Origin: Nostoc sp. T09
GTDB lineage: Bacteria > Cyanobacteriota > Cyanobacteriia > Cyanobacteriales > Nostocaceae
DNA: 64,000 bases
Reading direction: 5' to 3'
Assembly: GCF_002154695.1 (NCBI RefSeq)
Contig: NZ_MTAV01000078.1
Coordinates: forward strand, 1-64,000
Made by a program: the position numbers and the translations under genes. Every line of letters begins with the position of its first letter. Position 1 is the first letter of the stretch. The notes below the pieces were generated by a model. The model did not search any database and was not told where the DNA came from. It saw only the letters and a program-made list of their open reading frames with translations. This document shows positions 28,209 through 36,725 of the stretch, in pieces.

Positions 28209-28664
28209 ATGTCTAACAATCTAGTAGATAATATCATTCCACAACAGCCACCCATAGAACCCCAATCTGATGTTCATGTACTTAAAGCTCGTTTAGAGTG
28301 GGGTGAACCAGCTTTCACAATACTTGATGTGCGCGATCGCGATACCTATAATGAAGGTCACATTATGGGTGCAATGTCAATGCCCACAGAGGACCTGGTA
28401 AATCGAGCAACATCATCTTTGGCTAAAAGCCGTGATATTTATATTTACGGTGCCAATGAAGATGAAACTAGCCAAGCTGTACAATCTCTTCGTTCTGCTG
28501 GGTTTGAGCATGTATCTCAGCTAAAAGGTGGTCTTGCTGCATGGAAGGCTATTGGTGGACCAACAGAAGGGATTGTGGAAGCACTCACTCCTCCTGGTCC
28601 TGGTGACTATAATGTTGTCTCTCGGATGCAAGAACACACAGAAACTCAGAAAAAACAAGTATAA
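28209..28664 (+). CDS. Rhodanese-like domain protein lacking the catalytic Cys
   Basis: A 151-residue single rhodanese domain: FTILDVRDRDTYNEGHIMGAMSMP (quoted in part) is the CH2A-type motif around residues 37-59, and SLRSAGFEHVSQLKGGLAAWK follows. The loop that normally carries the catalytic Cys (usually CxxGxRS) reads YGANEDETS at 80-88 with no cysteine, so sulfurtransferase activity is not expected. It may bind a partner or act as a sensor. It is convergent with the RNase D gene, with a perfect palindrome between. Confidence 0.83.
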   Translation: MSNNLVDNIIPQQPPIEPQSDVHVLKARLEWGEPAFTILDVRDRDTYNEGHIMGAMSMPTEDLVNRATSSLAKSRDIYIYGANEDETSQAVQSLRSAGFEHVSQLKGGLAAWKAIGGPTEGIVEALTPPGPGDYNVVSRMQEHTETQKKQV

Positions 28665-28677
28665 ATTAAACTTTTTC

Positions 28678-28744
28678 AGGAGTCATTAGTCAGGAGTCAT
28701 TAGTCATTAATCTTGAGGTTACAATTAATGACTAATGACTCCTG
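28678..28744. terminator. Palindromic STRR cluster acting as bidirectional terminator
   Basis: A perfect 21-bp inverted repeat (28691-28711 with 28724-28744, 12-nt loop) is built from AGTCATT heptamers, with an extra direct copy at 28678-28690. It lies between the convergent rhodanese and RNase D genes, so a bidirectional terminator role is plausible. There is no strong T-run. Confidence 0.6.
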
Positions 28745-28759
28745 TTTGAGCACAAATAA

Positions 28760-29389
28760 TTAGTGTTCAAATAAATCCTTAAATTGCAATAAGTCTAAAG
28801 ATACAATTGTTGGCAGAACTTGAAAACATTCTTGAGCAATTTGCCAACGTTCTTCTCTTTTTAGCATGGCAATCAGCTTCTGTTGCACGCTGAGTAAATA
28901 GCGAACATCGTTAGCAGCGTAACTTAGCTGTTCCACTGATAAATTATCGGCGTTACCCCAATCAGAACTTTGAGCACTTTTATCCAGCTCTACTTTTTCC
29001 AACTCTTGCACGACATCCTTCAATCCGTGACGATTTGTATAAGTACGAGCTAATTTACTAGCTATCTTGGTACAAAAAATAGGCTGAACGGTAATTCCTA
29101 GGTTGTAGCGCAAGGTAGCAATGTCAAAACGCGCAAAGTGAAATACTTTCAAGACATTTACAGCTTCCAAAAGTTTTTTTAAGTTTGGTGCTTCGGTTTG
29201 GCCTTTGGCGATGCGGATTGCAGTTACTTCACCCTCTTGGTTGCACAGTTGCACGAGACAAAGGCGATCGCGCTGCGGTAACAATCCCATTGTTTCTGTA
29301 TCAACCGCGATCGCCTCTGATTTTAAATACTGGGATAGGGCAACGTCACTAAGGTCGCGATCGCTTACCTGAAAATCTTGTAATGTCAT
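28760..29389 (-). CDS. Ribonuclease D-like 3'-5' exonuclease
   Basis: A 209-residue DEDDy exonuclease domain: D30 and E32 in AVDTETMG, D89 in FHFARFDIATL, and Y157/D161 in SYAANDVRYLL. It has only the exonuclease domain and no C-terminal HRDC domain, as is usual for the short cyanobacterial form. It should trim RNA 3' ends, for example tRNA precursors. It is convergent with the rhodanese-like gene and has no clear operon partner. Confidence 0.86.
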   Translation of the reverse strand: MTLQDFQVSDRDLSDVALSQYLKSEAIAVDTETMGLLPQRDRLCLVQLCNQEGEVTAIRIAKGQTEAPNLKKLLEAVNVLKVFHFARFDIATLRYNLGITVQPIFCTKIASKLARTYTNRHGLKDVVQELEKVELDKSAQSSDWGNADNLSVEQLSYAANDVRYLLSVQQKLIAMLKREERWQIAQECFQVLPTIVSLDLLQFKDLFEH

Positions 29390-29573
29390 GAATCACTCAA
29401 GAATAAATGCAGTATCCAACAGAAGAAGTTTCTATTAGACACTACATTATTATTGTGCAAAAAAATCAGAAATTCTAGCCATTTTTAATTGCGGGGAGTA
29501 CAGATTTTTTGTCAAGGCACAAAATTTTTGTAACTCTACCGCATATTGCATCCAAAGAATAACCGCTAAAAAT

Positions 29574-30122
29574 CTAGTTTGTTTGCAAGAAAATTTGCGT
29601 GAGGTAGACTTCACCTTGTTTATTGGCAGCGACACCAATTCCTGTGAGGTTATACTTTCCTTTGATGTTTTTTAAATGACCGGGACTATTAAGCCAACCA
29701 GTAACAGCTTCTGATGCGGGATCGCTATATCCTTGGTTAAAAGCAACATTTTCTCCAGCACTGTTGTAGATAATTGGGAGAGCAGTTACTCGCTGTTTAA
29801 ATCCCTGATGGCTAAATGGAACTTTACCATTAGCCATGTTTTGACTATGAATTCTTGCCTGCCGAGTGATAGTTGCATTGATGCTCAACTTTGACAAACC
29901 TTTAGAAACACGATATCGATTAATTTTGTCAAAAACTGATTTTTCTAGAGCAGTAGTGTTAAAAGCAGTAGTTGATGCTGCAACCTGATTTGAGGGAATC
30001 GATAACGGTTTATTATGAGTAGGTTTGTTTGTAGAACTGTGACCTGGCACAGGAACAGTTGTTAACCCACTGGCAAGGACAAGCGTACTTAAAGCTATGC
30101 CAAAAGCAGTTTGTCGGAACAT
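29574..30122 (-). CDS. CAP/SCP-domain (YkwD-like) secreted protein
   Basis: A 182-residue protein. An N-terminal hydrophobic segment (about 5-25, ALSTLVLASGLTTVPVPGHS) looks like a signal peptide, followed by a Ser/Thr/Asn-rich linker. The CAP domain spans about 58-180, with VFDKINRYRVSKGL, ATITRQARIHSQNMA, VPFSHQGFKQR, SAGENVAFNQGY and VTGWLNSPGHLKNIKG. The HSQNMA...FSH and GENV/SPGH motifs carry the usual His/Glu/His set. It should be exported to the periplasm or outside. Bacterial members are poorly understood. Confidence 0.84.
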   Translation of the reverse strand: MFRQTAFGIALSTLVLASGLTTVPVPGHSSTNKPTHNKPLSIPSNQVAASTTAFNTTALEKSVFDKINRYRVSKGLSKLSINATITRQARIHSQNMANGKVPFSHQGFKQRVTALPIIYNSAGENVAFNQGYSDPASEAVTGWLNSPGHLKNIKGKYNLTGIGVAANKQGEVYLTQIFLQTN

Positions 30123-30406
30123 GGAAATTACTTAAGTATAGAGTTATAAGACTTTTACTCTACCGTATTCTTCTAAGAAGAAATACTAGGATACTATTAA
30201 AGATTGATGAACTTAAAAAACTTTTGCAAATACTTTACAGTAAATATAAGTAATCACCTCCAAGATTAAATGCTAGGACAGATTCAATTGATCTCAAGAT
30301 ACGTTTGCTTATCCTCCTAATATGAAAATTCTTTGAATATTTCAAAAAGATAATGTAGTATCCCCTAGACAAATGTCACGGGCACTACATTTTTAATTAA
30401 AAAAAT
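30123..30406. other. Intergenic region upstream of the CAP gene
   Basis: AT-rich spacer with no gene recognised. It should contain the CAP gene promoter on the minus strand. GTAGT-at-CCC (30356-30365) and GGG-c-ACTAC (30380-30388) can pair imperfectly. Confidence 0.4.
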
Positions 30407-30430
30407 TGGCATACACATTTATGTATGCCA
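30407..30430 (-). terminator. Rho-independent terminator left of the IS element
   Basis: On the minus strand TGGCATACA and TGTATGCCA form a perfect 9-bp stem with a 6-nt loop followed by ATTTTTTTAATT. It lies outside the insertion sequence and would stop transcripts running leftward from the transposase, or from trpB before the insertion occurred. Confidence 0.7.
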
Positions 30431-30472
30431 GTGATGTTACTAAGTATTTCCCTAAAAACTTAATTTATTGAT

Positions 30473-31762
30473 GATTTTAATCTGAAGGGGTGACAAAGAA
30501 GTTATAAAGCAGACTGGACAAGAGTCATAGCCCGTAGACCTTGCTGAAAATAGGGCAGTTTGCTGGGCTTCAAACGCATCAATTCATGAGCTAAATCAGC
30601 CCAAAATTCCATTGCTCCTACCCATAACTGACCATACAAACCAATCCAGAAAGCACTATGTCGGCGGTGCAATCGTTGTAAATCCTTGAGACGGCCAACA
30701 TATTTTTGTAGCCCAGAGGAGCGAGAATTACGACCAACTAAAACAGCACAAGTATAAGCAATAGCAATTAATAAAATCAGTGCTATCAAACGTTGACCAT
30801 CAGCATAAGTAGATTCGAGATTATACCCCCCAGTCTTACAATCACGGAACATTGCTTCAATACCACTCCGTAACTTAAATGCTTTAATGGCATCTTTGAG
30901 ACTATCAAGGTTAGTTAATAAAAACCAGCCAGCAGGCTCAACAACTCCACGATACTTACGTTTGTAATATCCAGCAAGATTAAACTTATCAAAGCCTTTT
31001 TGTTTAGTCGCTTGAATGCCCGTCAAGAAGAAGGAGATACCAGGATTTAACCCCAAAGATTGTAAGCGTTGGTGTGATTGGTTTTCTTGCCGAATATAGG
31101 TGCCTTGTTTCTGACGTAATACAAAGTCAATGCCCTTGCTATGTAACCAATTTGCTAGTTTTATACTGTGGAATTCTCTATCTCCCAGTACCAGCATTTG
31201 ATATCCCTTAAATAACTGCAATAGTGGCCGAATTAATTTTTTCTGTTCTGCCAAATTGCTACATCCTTTTTTAGGTAACAATAGCCAGTACACAGGTATT
31301 GCTCTTTTTTGTTCAATTAAACTAATAACAAATACATTTTGTGAACGCCATTGGGTTCTATCAATCGCAAATATTAGCCGTTTATCTCCTACTTTAAGAC
31401 TATTTTTTACCCATCGTTTGAGCAGGGGAAACCACAGATATGGAATCGACAACTGCGGTAGCAGTAAAAATCTTTGTATACTCCGCCGCCGGCTTTCAAA
31501 TCTTATCGGTTGTGGAAATACTGTTGCTAGTTTCTCAATCGTCACTGTTTTATGAAATTGCAATAGCATCAGCAAGATTTCTAGCATCTTGTACTGCGCG
31601 GGTGTTAGTAGATTTTGAAAGCAGTTTTGGTAGAATTTAGGTAACATTATCATTTGATAGGTCTTGTTGAGAATACCTGACCTATCTTTTTTTACCCCAA
31701 AACGGTCACACTTCTCTATTTTCTTGGTTTCAGCCGCTTTGTCACCCCTTCAGGATTTTAAT
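30473..31762. mobile_element. IS4-family insertion sequence with 9-bp target duplication
   Basis: The element spans 30482-31753 (1,272 bp) and has perfect 17-bp inverted ends, CTGAAGGGGTGACAAAG at 30482-30498 and its complement at 31737-31753. Both sides are flanked by the direct repeat GATTTTAAT (30473-30481 and 31754-31762), a 9-bp target-site duplication. The ends and the duplication are identical, so insertion is probably recent and the copy potentially active. It lies between the CAP gene and trpB and interrupts no recognisable gene. Confidence 0.92.
30502..31653 (-). CDS. IS4-family DDE transposase
   Basis: A 383-residue intact transposase. The catalytic triad is D98 (FAIDRTQW), D158 (LVLGDREFHS) and E266, and the IS4-type R-x3-E-x6-K signature is visible in LRSGIEAMFRDCKTGG. 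The N-terminal region is helical and basic, as expected for end binding. The gene fills most of the element and runs leftward; no frameshift or stop interrupts it. It should catalyse cut-and-paste movement of the 1,272-bp unit. Confidence 0.92.
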   Translation of the reverse strand: MIMLPKFYQNCFQNLLTPAQYKMLEILLMLLQFHKTVTIEKLATVFPQPIRFESRRRSIQRFLLLPQLSIPYLWFPLLKRWVKNSLKVGDKRLIFAIDRTQWRSQNVFVISLIEQKRAIPVYWLLLPKKGCSNLAEQKKLIRPLLQLFKGYQMLVLGDREFHSIKLANWLHSKGIDFVLRQKQGTYIRQENQSHQRLQSLGLNPGISFFLTGIQATKQKGFDKFNLAGYYKRKYRGVVEPAGWFLLTNLDSLKDAIKAFKLRSGIEAMFRDCKTGGYNLESTYADGQRLIALILLIAIAYTCAVLVGRNSRSSGLQKYVGRLKDLQRLHRRHSAFWIGLYGQLWVGAMEFWADLAHELMRLKPSKLPYFQQGLRAMTLVQSAL

Positions 31763-32203
31763 TAAAAGTTATTGGTAATTTCCCTTATCCCTTTTGTCTT
31801 CCTCTCACAGGTGTAGTTTTTTCATTTAAGGGTGAGTTAGAACTCTCATTTGAACGCAGCCTCTCTTATTCCCTTTCTAACTTTGTTAAAGCCTATATCC
31901 GCCAAGAGGCAATACTATTTTTGATCGTGCTGAATTCCATCATGAATCCATGAGATAGATGTATTATCTGTCCTCATAGTTCATCAAATATAAATTTTCT
32001 CTGCAAAAGTCTCAGTAATTCCATCTAGCTTTAGTTGAGACTGCTAAGACGGATACAAATTATTTTTGAAACCCGTAAGTATAAATAAGTAGCACTTGCG
32101 ATAAGTTATCAATTGGATTGGCGATCGCAAGCATTTAGGACGGTTTTGGGAACTGGAAGGAGAAAATGACCAATCCCCAATCTCCAATTCCCAGTTCAAC
32201 CAA
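31763..32203. other. Intergenic region between IS and trpB
   Basis: About 440 bases without a recognisable gene. It is downstream of trpB and outside the right end of the insertion sequence. HIP1 (GCGATCGC) occurs at 32121. Confidence 0.45.
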
Positions 32204-33445
32204 CTAGGCAGGATTTAAAAACTTAGCTACAGTTTGTACATCCTTATCACCACGTCCGGAGCAGTTAATCACAATGCGGGGGCTACCAGTAAGTTGGGGG
32301 CAAAGGGTTTCTAAGTAGGCGATCGCATGAGATGTTTCCAGTGCTGGGATAATTCCTTCTAACTGGGACAATCGTTTAAATGCTGCCAAAGCATCGGCAT
32401 CTGTCACACTGTAATACTCAGCGCGAGCAGCATCTTTCAAATAGCTGTGTTCCGGGCCTACACCGGGATAATCTAACCCCGCACTAATTGAGTGGGCTTC
32501 AATTACTTGCCCATCTTCATCTTGCAGCAGATAACTCATCGCTCCGTGCAAAACACCAACCTGTCCTTTTGTCAAGGTTGCTGCGTGTTTATTAGTATTG
32601 ACGCCTTCTCCCGCCGCCTCAATTCCAATTAACCGTACAGACGGCTCATTGATAAACTCATAGAATAGCCCCATTGCATTGGAACCACCACCCACACAAG
32701 CCATGAGAATATCTGGCAAACCGCCCCATTTTTCTTGGGCTTGGGCGCGAGTTTCTTGCCCAATCACGGCATGGAAATCACGTACCATCATTGGGTAAGG
32801 ATGGGGACCCGCTACCGAACCCAGGATGTAGTGAGTTGTTTCTACATTTGTCACCCAATCCCGGATAGCCTCAGAAGTGGCATCCTTGAGAGTTCCGGTT
32901 CCCGCAGCCACAGGACGCACTTCGGCTCCCATTAATTTCATCCGGAACACATTCAAAGCTTGGCGTTCCATATCATGAACGCCCATATAAATTATGCACT
33001 CCAGCCCAAAACGAGCGCAGACAGTAGCCGTGGCTACTCCATGTTGTCCAGCACCAGTTTCTGCAATAATCCGCTGCTTACCCATGCGCTTTGCCAACAA
33101 CACTTGACCAAGGGCATTATTAATTTTGTGAGCGCCAGTGTGGTTTAAATCTTCTCGTTTTAAATAAATTTGCGGGCCAGTACCATCTGGGCGAGCATAG
33201 TGAGCAGTCAGACGTTCCGCAAAATACAAAGGCGTAGCACGTCCTACATAGTCTCGTAGCAGTTGTTGGAGTTCTGTTAGAAATTCAGGCTCATTGCGAT
33301 ATTGCTGATAAGCTGTTTCTAGTTCAGCAAGCGCAGGCATCAATGTTTCCGGGACGTACTTACCGCCAAAGCGTCCAAAGCGTCCTTGTGTATCGGGAAC
33401 TTGAGCAGTAGATTGGGAACTTGGAGAGATGGGTGTGGTAGTCAC
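32204..33445 (-). CDS. trpB: Tryptophan synthase beta chain
   Basis: A 413-residue PLP enzyme that joins indole and L-serine to form tryptophan. The PLP lysine is K107 in [11 protein letters not shown], and the phosphate-binding GGGSNAMG loop lies around 252-260. [19 protein letters not shown] and [19 protein letters not shown] are strongly conserved family segments. It works as an alpha2-beta2 complex with TrpA in the cytoplasm; trpA is not in the window. It is divergent from the SUI1 gene. The first ~18 residues are a variable, Ser/Thr-rich extension. Confidence 0.95.
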   Translation of the reverse strand: MTTTPISPSSQSTAQVPDTQGRFGRFGGKYVPETLMPALAELETAYQQYRNEPEFLTELQQLLRDYVGRATPLYFAERLTAHYARPDGTGPQIYLKREDLNHTGAHKINNALGQVLLAKRMGKQRIIAETGAGQHGVATATVCARFGLECIIYMGVHDMERQALNVFRMKLMGAEVRPVAAGTGTLKDATSEAIRDWVTNVETTHYILGSVAGPHPYPMMVRDFHAVIGQETRAQAQEKWGGLPDILMACVGGGSNAMGLFYEFINEPSVRLIGIEAAGEGVNTNKHAATLTKGQVGVLHGAMSYLLQDEDGQVIEAHSISAGLDYPGVGPEHSYLKDAARAEYYSVTDADALAAFKRLSQLEGIIPALETSHAIAYLETLCPQLTGSPRIVINCSGRGDKDVQTVAKFLNPA

Positions 33446-33602
33446 GGACTGATTTCTATGACGGGACGAACTTAATTATAGAAAAGTCTGAGCCGTATAG
33501 GATACGAAGTGCGATCGCAAAACCTAGGCATTTACTCTAGAATCCCTATCCAAGTTGACACTTTAGCCTTAACCCTTGACCCTAGACTCTTAATTAAAGT
33601 TT

Positions 33603-33944
33603 ATGTCTTCTTCCAATTCTTCCGACAAACGTTTTATCTATCGCGAATTTGGCAACGATAACTCGCCTGCTTTGGAAAGACCCAATCTCGAATTACCACC
33701 GCAACAGCAAAATCTCAAAGTGCAAGCTACCCGCAAAGGACGTAAAGGTAAAACTGTCACTGTAATTAGTGGTTTTCAGTCTAAACCCGAAACCTTAGAC
33801 GATTTAGTCAAACAGCTAAAAACCCAATGCGGTACGGGTGGCACAGTTAAAGAAAATGAAATTGAAATTCAAGGCGATCATAAGCAAAAAATTGTCGAGA
33901 TTTTGACTAAGCTTGGTTATAAAGCCAAAATCAGTGGCGGTTAG
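33603..33944 (+). CDS. SUI1/eIF1-family translation factor (YciH-like)
   Basis: A 113-residue protein with a SUI1 fold in its second half: VQATRKGRKGKTVTVISGF, LKTQCGTGGTVKENEIEIQGDHKQ (quoted in part), and VEILTKLGYKAKISGG. It is related to the eukaryotic start-site factor eIF1 and the bacterial YciH, which affects initiation fidelity. The N-terminal ~40 residues are polar. It is divergent from trpB. The Pmp3-type gene follows after 138 bases. Confidence 0.88.
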   Translation: MSSSNSSDKRFIYREFGNDNSPALERPNLELPPQQQNLKVQATRKGRKGKTVTVISGFQSKPETLDDLVKQLKTQCGTGGTVKENEIEIQGDHKQKIVEILTKLGYKAKISGG

Positions 33945-33996
33945 TGACTAAATTTGCCTGGAACCACGAGCAGCACTGAGCAAATGAGCTAATGTT

Positions 33997-34017
33997 ATCT
34001 TTGAGATGTTCAAAGAT
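33997..34017 (+). terminator. Hairpin after the SUI1 gene
   Basis: ATCTTTGA and TCAAAGAT form a perfect 8-bp stem with a 5-nt loop 52 bases after the stop. The T-rich tail is weak (GTTTTAAATT 15 bases further on). Confidence 0.4.
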
Positions 34018-34082
34018 ATCTGAGCAGTTTTAAATTAATTCATTAAAAGTCTGCTCACTATTAAGATTAACAGGAGGTTTAC

Positions 34083-34241
34083 ATGGATTTAATTCGTCTT
34101 TTAGCTGCCATTTTTCTACCGCCTTTAGGTGTATTTTTGCAAGTAGGTATAGGCAAAGATTTTTGGATTAATATCATCTTGACCTTTTTCGGTTATCTTC
34201 CCGGAATTATTCACGCAGTTTGGGTAATTGCTAGGAAATAA
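34083..34241 (+). CDS. Pmp3/YqaE-family small membrane protein
   Basis: A 52-residue gene read directly from sequence. The protein starts MDLIRLLAAIFLPPLGVFLQ and ends GYLPGIIHAVWVIARK, the two-helix pattern of the UPF0057/Pmp3 family. In other organisms this family is linked to salt, cold and membrane-potential stress. A strong ribosome site AGGAGG (34072-34077) sits five bases before the ATG, which confirms the start. It would lie in the plasma membrane. It is probably monocistronic. Confidence 0.88.
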   Translation: MDLIRLLAAIFLPPLGVFLQVGIGKDFWINIILTFFGYLPGIIHAVWVIARK

Positions 34242-34375
34242 TTGTTCAAAAAGTTCACATTGGATGTGCGATCGGCAATTAAATATATTGATGCCGATCG
34301 CTCTTGGTATAATCGTAGGCCTCTGAAACGCCAGTTCAGTATGTGCGCTCCAGACTGCTCTAATTTTAGAAAAGC

Positions 34376-34870
34376 TTACGATCGCGGTGATAAACTAGCC
34401 GCTGGTTTTGAACGCTGCTGCTGGTACAAGTTGAGAACTTTTTGGACATAGGTAGCAGTGAAGCCGCTATCACAGCCTTTATAACTTCCAGTCATCCACC
34501 AACAAGCTACGCCGCGCACAGCCGCAGTTTCATTATTTTTGGTAGCTAGAAACTGCTGGTTTAACTCACGGCGCGTGATACAAGACACAACATAGCGTGC
34601 TGTCACGGGGCTGTTTTCAAACTGTGTCGGTGTAAGTTCTTTTTTGAGACAATATTTTGACCACCCTTTGAGGGTTTCTGGTTTTACTTGCCATTGGCTA
34701 TAAAATCCATCGTTTTGAGAGCCTGTTTGCGGTGCAGCTTGTCGCAGCGCCTCTACCATCGCCGCAACTTGGGCATCAGAAATTTGCTGTTGTGCTTGAA
34801 CTAACAATGGCGACAGTCCTAAGCTGACAACAACTCCGCCAAGTAGTAATCCTATGAAGTTTTTTCTCAT
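34376..34870 (-). CDS. Exported protein of unknown function
   Basis: A 164-residue protein with a typical signal peptide: MRKNFIGLLLGGVVVSLGL, then LLVQAQQQ, so cleavage is likely after VQA. The mature part has four cysteines (in KYCLKK, VSCITR, VACWWM and KGCDSG), which could form disulfides in the periplasm. I do not recognise the family. Codon use looks genuine and a clear upstream region exists. No operon partner is seen. Confidence 0.7.
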   Translation of the reverse strand: MRKNFIGLLLGGVVVSLGLSPLLVQAQQQISDAQVAAMVEALRQAAPQTGSQNDGFYSQWQVKPETLKGWSKYCLKKELTPTQFENSPVTARYVVSCITRRELNQQFLATKNNETAAVRGVACWWMTGSYKGCDSGFTATYVQKVLNLYQQQRSKPAASLSPRS

Positions 34871-35137
34871 AACTTTGGACTTATTCTAGAGACCAAAATG
34901 TAGCATACTACGTCTTTACATTTGTTAATAAGATGAGGCGATCGCTATTTAGGTTTTGCTAAAAGTTAATGAGCGCTCTGCTTGGTTAAGAGCGTAAAAT
35001 TTTTCATCAGTTAAATTTTAGAATACCAATAACTTGTATTTATCAGTTTGAAAAAAATGAGTATTTGCTACTATCATGCGGAATGCATAGAGTAGAAGTA
35101 GAAGCTTGATATATATTTAACGGATGGATTTATTTAT

Positions 35138-35344
35138 ATGCTTAATCATTTAAGAGAAATTCGTTATCAACAAGGTTGTCGAGATCGCGATGCTGGGTTT
35201 TTGCCCAAAATGCAGGATTCTATTTATTTAGAGGCTTATCTCCAGGGGAGACCGGAAGGATTAGATGGCATCATTCAATATTTCCCTTCAATTGAGGCAT
35301 ACATGAAATGGAAACTTAAAAATCTGGGACATTCACTGTTTTGA
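35138..35344 (+). CDS. Small protein of unknown function
   Basis: A 68-residue acidic/basic soluble protein: MLNHLREIRYQQGCRDRDAG, then IYLEAYLQGRPEGLDGIIQY. No membrane segment or known motif. The composition is protein-like and the frame is compact, but the ribosome site is weak. It sits alone in a ~770-base region between larger genes. It might be a conserved cyanobacterial hypothetical. Confidence 0.5.
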   Translation: MLNHLREIRYQQGCRDRDAGFLPKMQDSIYLEAYLQGRPEGLDGIIQYFPSIEAYMKWKLKNLGHSLF

Positions 35345-35538
35345 AACTTTATAGATGCACACAATTTATCTACCTATTGATGCGAGACGTTGATTTAGTA
35401 GATCATAAACCTATTACTAAAGCAGAGAGAACAGATGCGTGCGATCGCTTCCACAATAACTTCAGTTGTGCTGGAGTATGTGCGTGTTGGTGGGATCAAC
35501 TACACTACCAATGTATTGTGCAACCCTTTATATACAGT

Positions 35539-35622
35539 CTATTCCACGACTCCTAACAAAAACTCAGCAAATGCAGCAATAATTAGATCAACGGCTAAGA
35601 AAATTGCAGTAGCACCGACCAT
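35539..35622 (-). CDS. Possible 27-residue membrane micropeptide
   Basis: An open frame of 27 codons begins 18 bases after the first methyltransferase's stop codon, in the same frame. It encodes MVGATAIFLAVDLIIAAFAE plus seven further mostly hydrophobic residues. It would form a single membrane helix carrying acidic residues. No clear ribosome site is visible, so translation is uncertain. It could also be the decayed 3' extension of the methyltransferase gene. Confidence 0.25.
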   Translation of the reverse strand: MVGATAIFLAVDLIIAAFAEFLLGVVE

Positions 35623-35640
35623 ACTATCAGCTTCAAGAAT

Positions 35641-36696
35641 TTATTTAGGTTTTTGACCAGTCACAATGCTCCAATAGCCAAAAGTTGGTAGAACTTGAAT
35701 ATCAACAAAACCAGCCTCTGCCAGCATAGTAGATAGTTCCAACCCAGAATATTGCTGTCCTCCGGCACACCAAAGGAGCATGATTAGGTTATATGCTGCT
35801 GTAGAAAGTGGTTGTGTCCGCTCATCATTAAATAGCCATTCATGAATAATCAAGCGTCCACCAGGCTTCAAACTATCAAAGCTTTTTTTTGTCAAGAAGC
35901 GGCATTGATCGGGCGTCCAATCATGGTAAATCAGAGAATAAAAATGTAAATCAGCTTCAGGGAAAGAGTCTTTCCACATATTGCCAACCTGGGTACCGAT
36001 TCGACTTTGTAACCCCTGTTGCATCACAAACTCTTGCGCCACTTCACATATAGGTGCTAAGTCTAAAACAGTAGCTTTGAGATCTGGATACTTTGAGGTT
36101 GCACCAATAGAATGAGCACCAGAACCACCAGCAATATCTAGCATCTGTCTATAGCCACTCAGGTTGATAGTTTCAGGCCATGCTAAAGCAGCAGAAATGC
36201 TGGCAGAGTGCATTGCTCGTGTAAAACTCCTTGCTATTTCATCTTTTTGTTCGTGAACCTCAAAAATATCCTCACCATTGTAAACTTGTGTTTTATCCGA
36301 CAAAATAGCTTTTTTAATGCCCTCATAAGAGAATGAAGCTGCATTAGCAATCATTAGATCAAAATAGCCACAAAAAGAAGTTGGGCTAGTTTCCAGTAAG
36401 TACTCACGAGCTACAGTGGTAAGACTATAGTAGTTATTTTTAAATTCAATCAATCCCAAAGATGTACATATAGATAAAACTGCACTAGCAGACCGATTGG
36501 TAAGGTTGAGGCTTTCGCAAATATTTTCTAGAGTAAGCTCCTTACCTGCCAAGAGTGAGAACAGTTTTAGCTCATGGGCCGCCAGGACAGTTGGATATGT
36601 GTGTAAACCAATAATCACATCCCAAACTGGCTTACCGTCTGTTTTAGGTCTGCTCATAGAGCTAAATAAGAGAGGTTGAGCAATTTTTTGGATCAT
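35641..36696 (-). CDS. SAM-dependent O-methyltransferase (first of pair)
   Basis: A 351-residue class I methyltransferase of the plant-COMT/hydroxyindole-O-methyltransferase type. The N-terminal winged-helix dimerisation part (about 15-105) is followed by the SAM-binding motif MLDIAGGSGAHSIGATSKYP. YSLIYHDWTPDQC supplies the conserved His-Asp of the catalytic region, and LKPGGRLIIHEWLFND follows. It should methylate a hydroxyl on a small molecule. It is the last gene of a tight minus-strand operon, 29 bases after a second methyltransferase of the same family. The start may be at codon 1 or 14. Confidence 0.83.
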   Translation of the reverse strand: MIQKIAQPLLFSSMSRPKTDGKPVWDVIIGLHTYPTVLAAHELKLFSLLAGKELTLENICESLNLTNRSASAVLSICTSLGLIEFKNNYYSLTTVAREYLLETSPTSFCGYFDLMIANAASFSYEGIKKAILSDKTQVYNGEDIFEVHEQKDEIARSFTRAMHSASISAALAWPETINLSGYRQMLDIAGGSGAHSIGATSKYPDLKATVLDLAPICEVAQEFVMQQGLQSRIGTQVGNMWKDSFPEADLHFYSLIYHDWTPDQCRFLTKKSFDSLKPGGRLIIHEWLFNDERTQPLSTAAYNLIMLLWCAGGQQYSGLELSTMLAEAGFVDIQVLPTFGYWSIVTGQKPK

Positions 36697-36725
36697 TTTG
36701 TTTGAGAAATTTAATAAATTAACTA

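Noticed and set aside
34242-34451. A 69-codon frame just after the Pmp3-type gene
   Set aside because: It is antisense to the exported-protein gene over its second half and its product looks random.
35435-35656. A 73-codon plus-strand frame overlapping the methyltransferase end
   Set aside because: It lacks a ribosome site and protein-like composition, and runs into the convergent gene.
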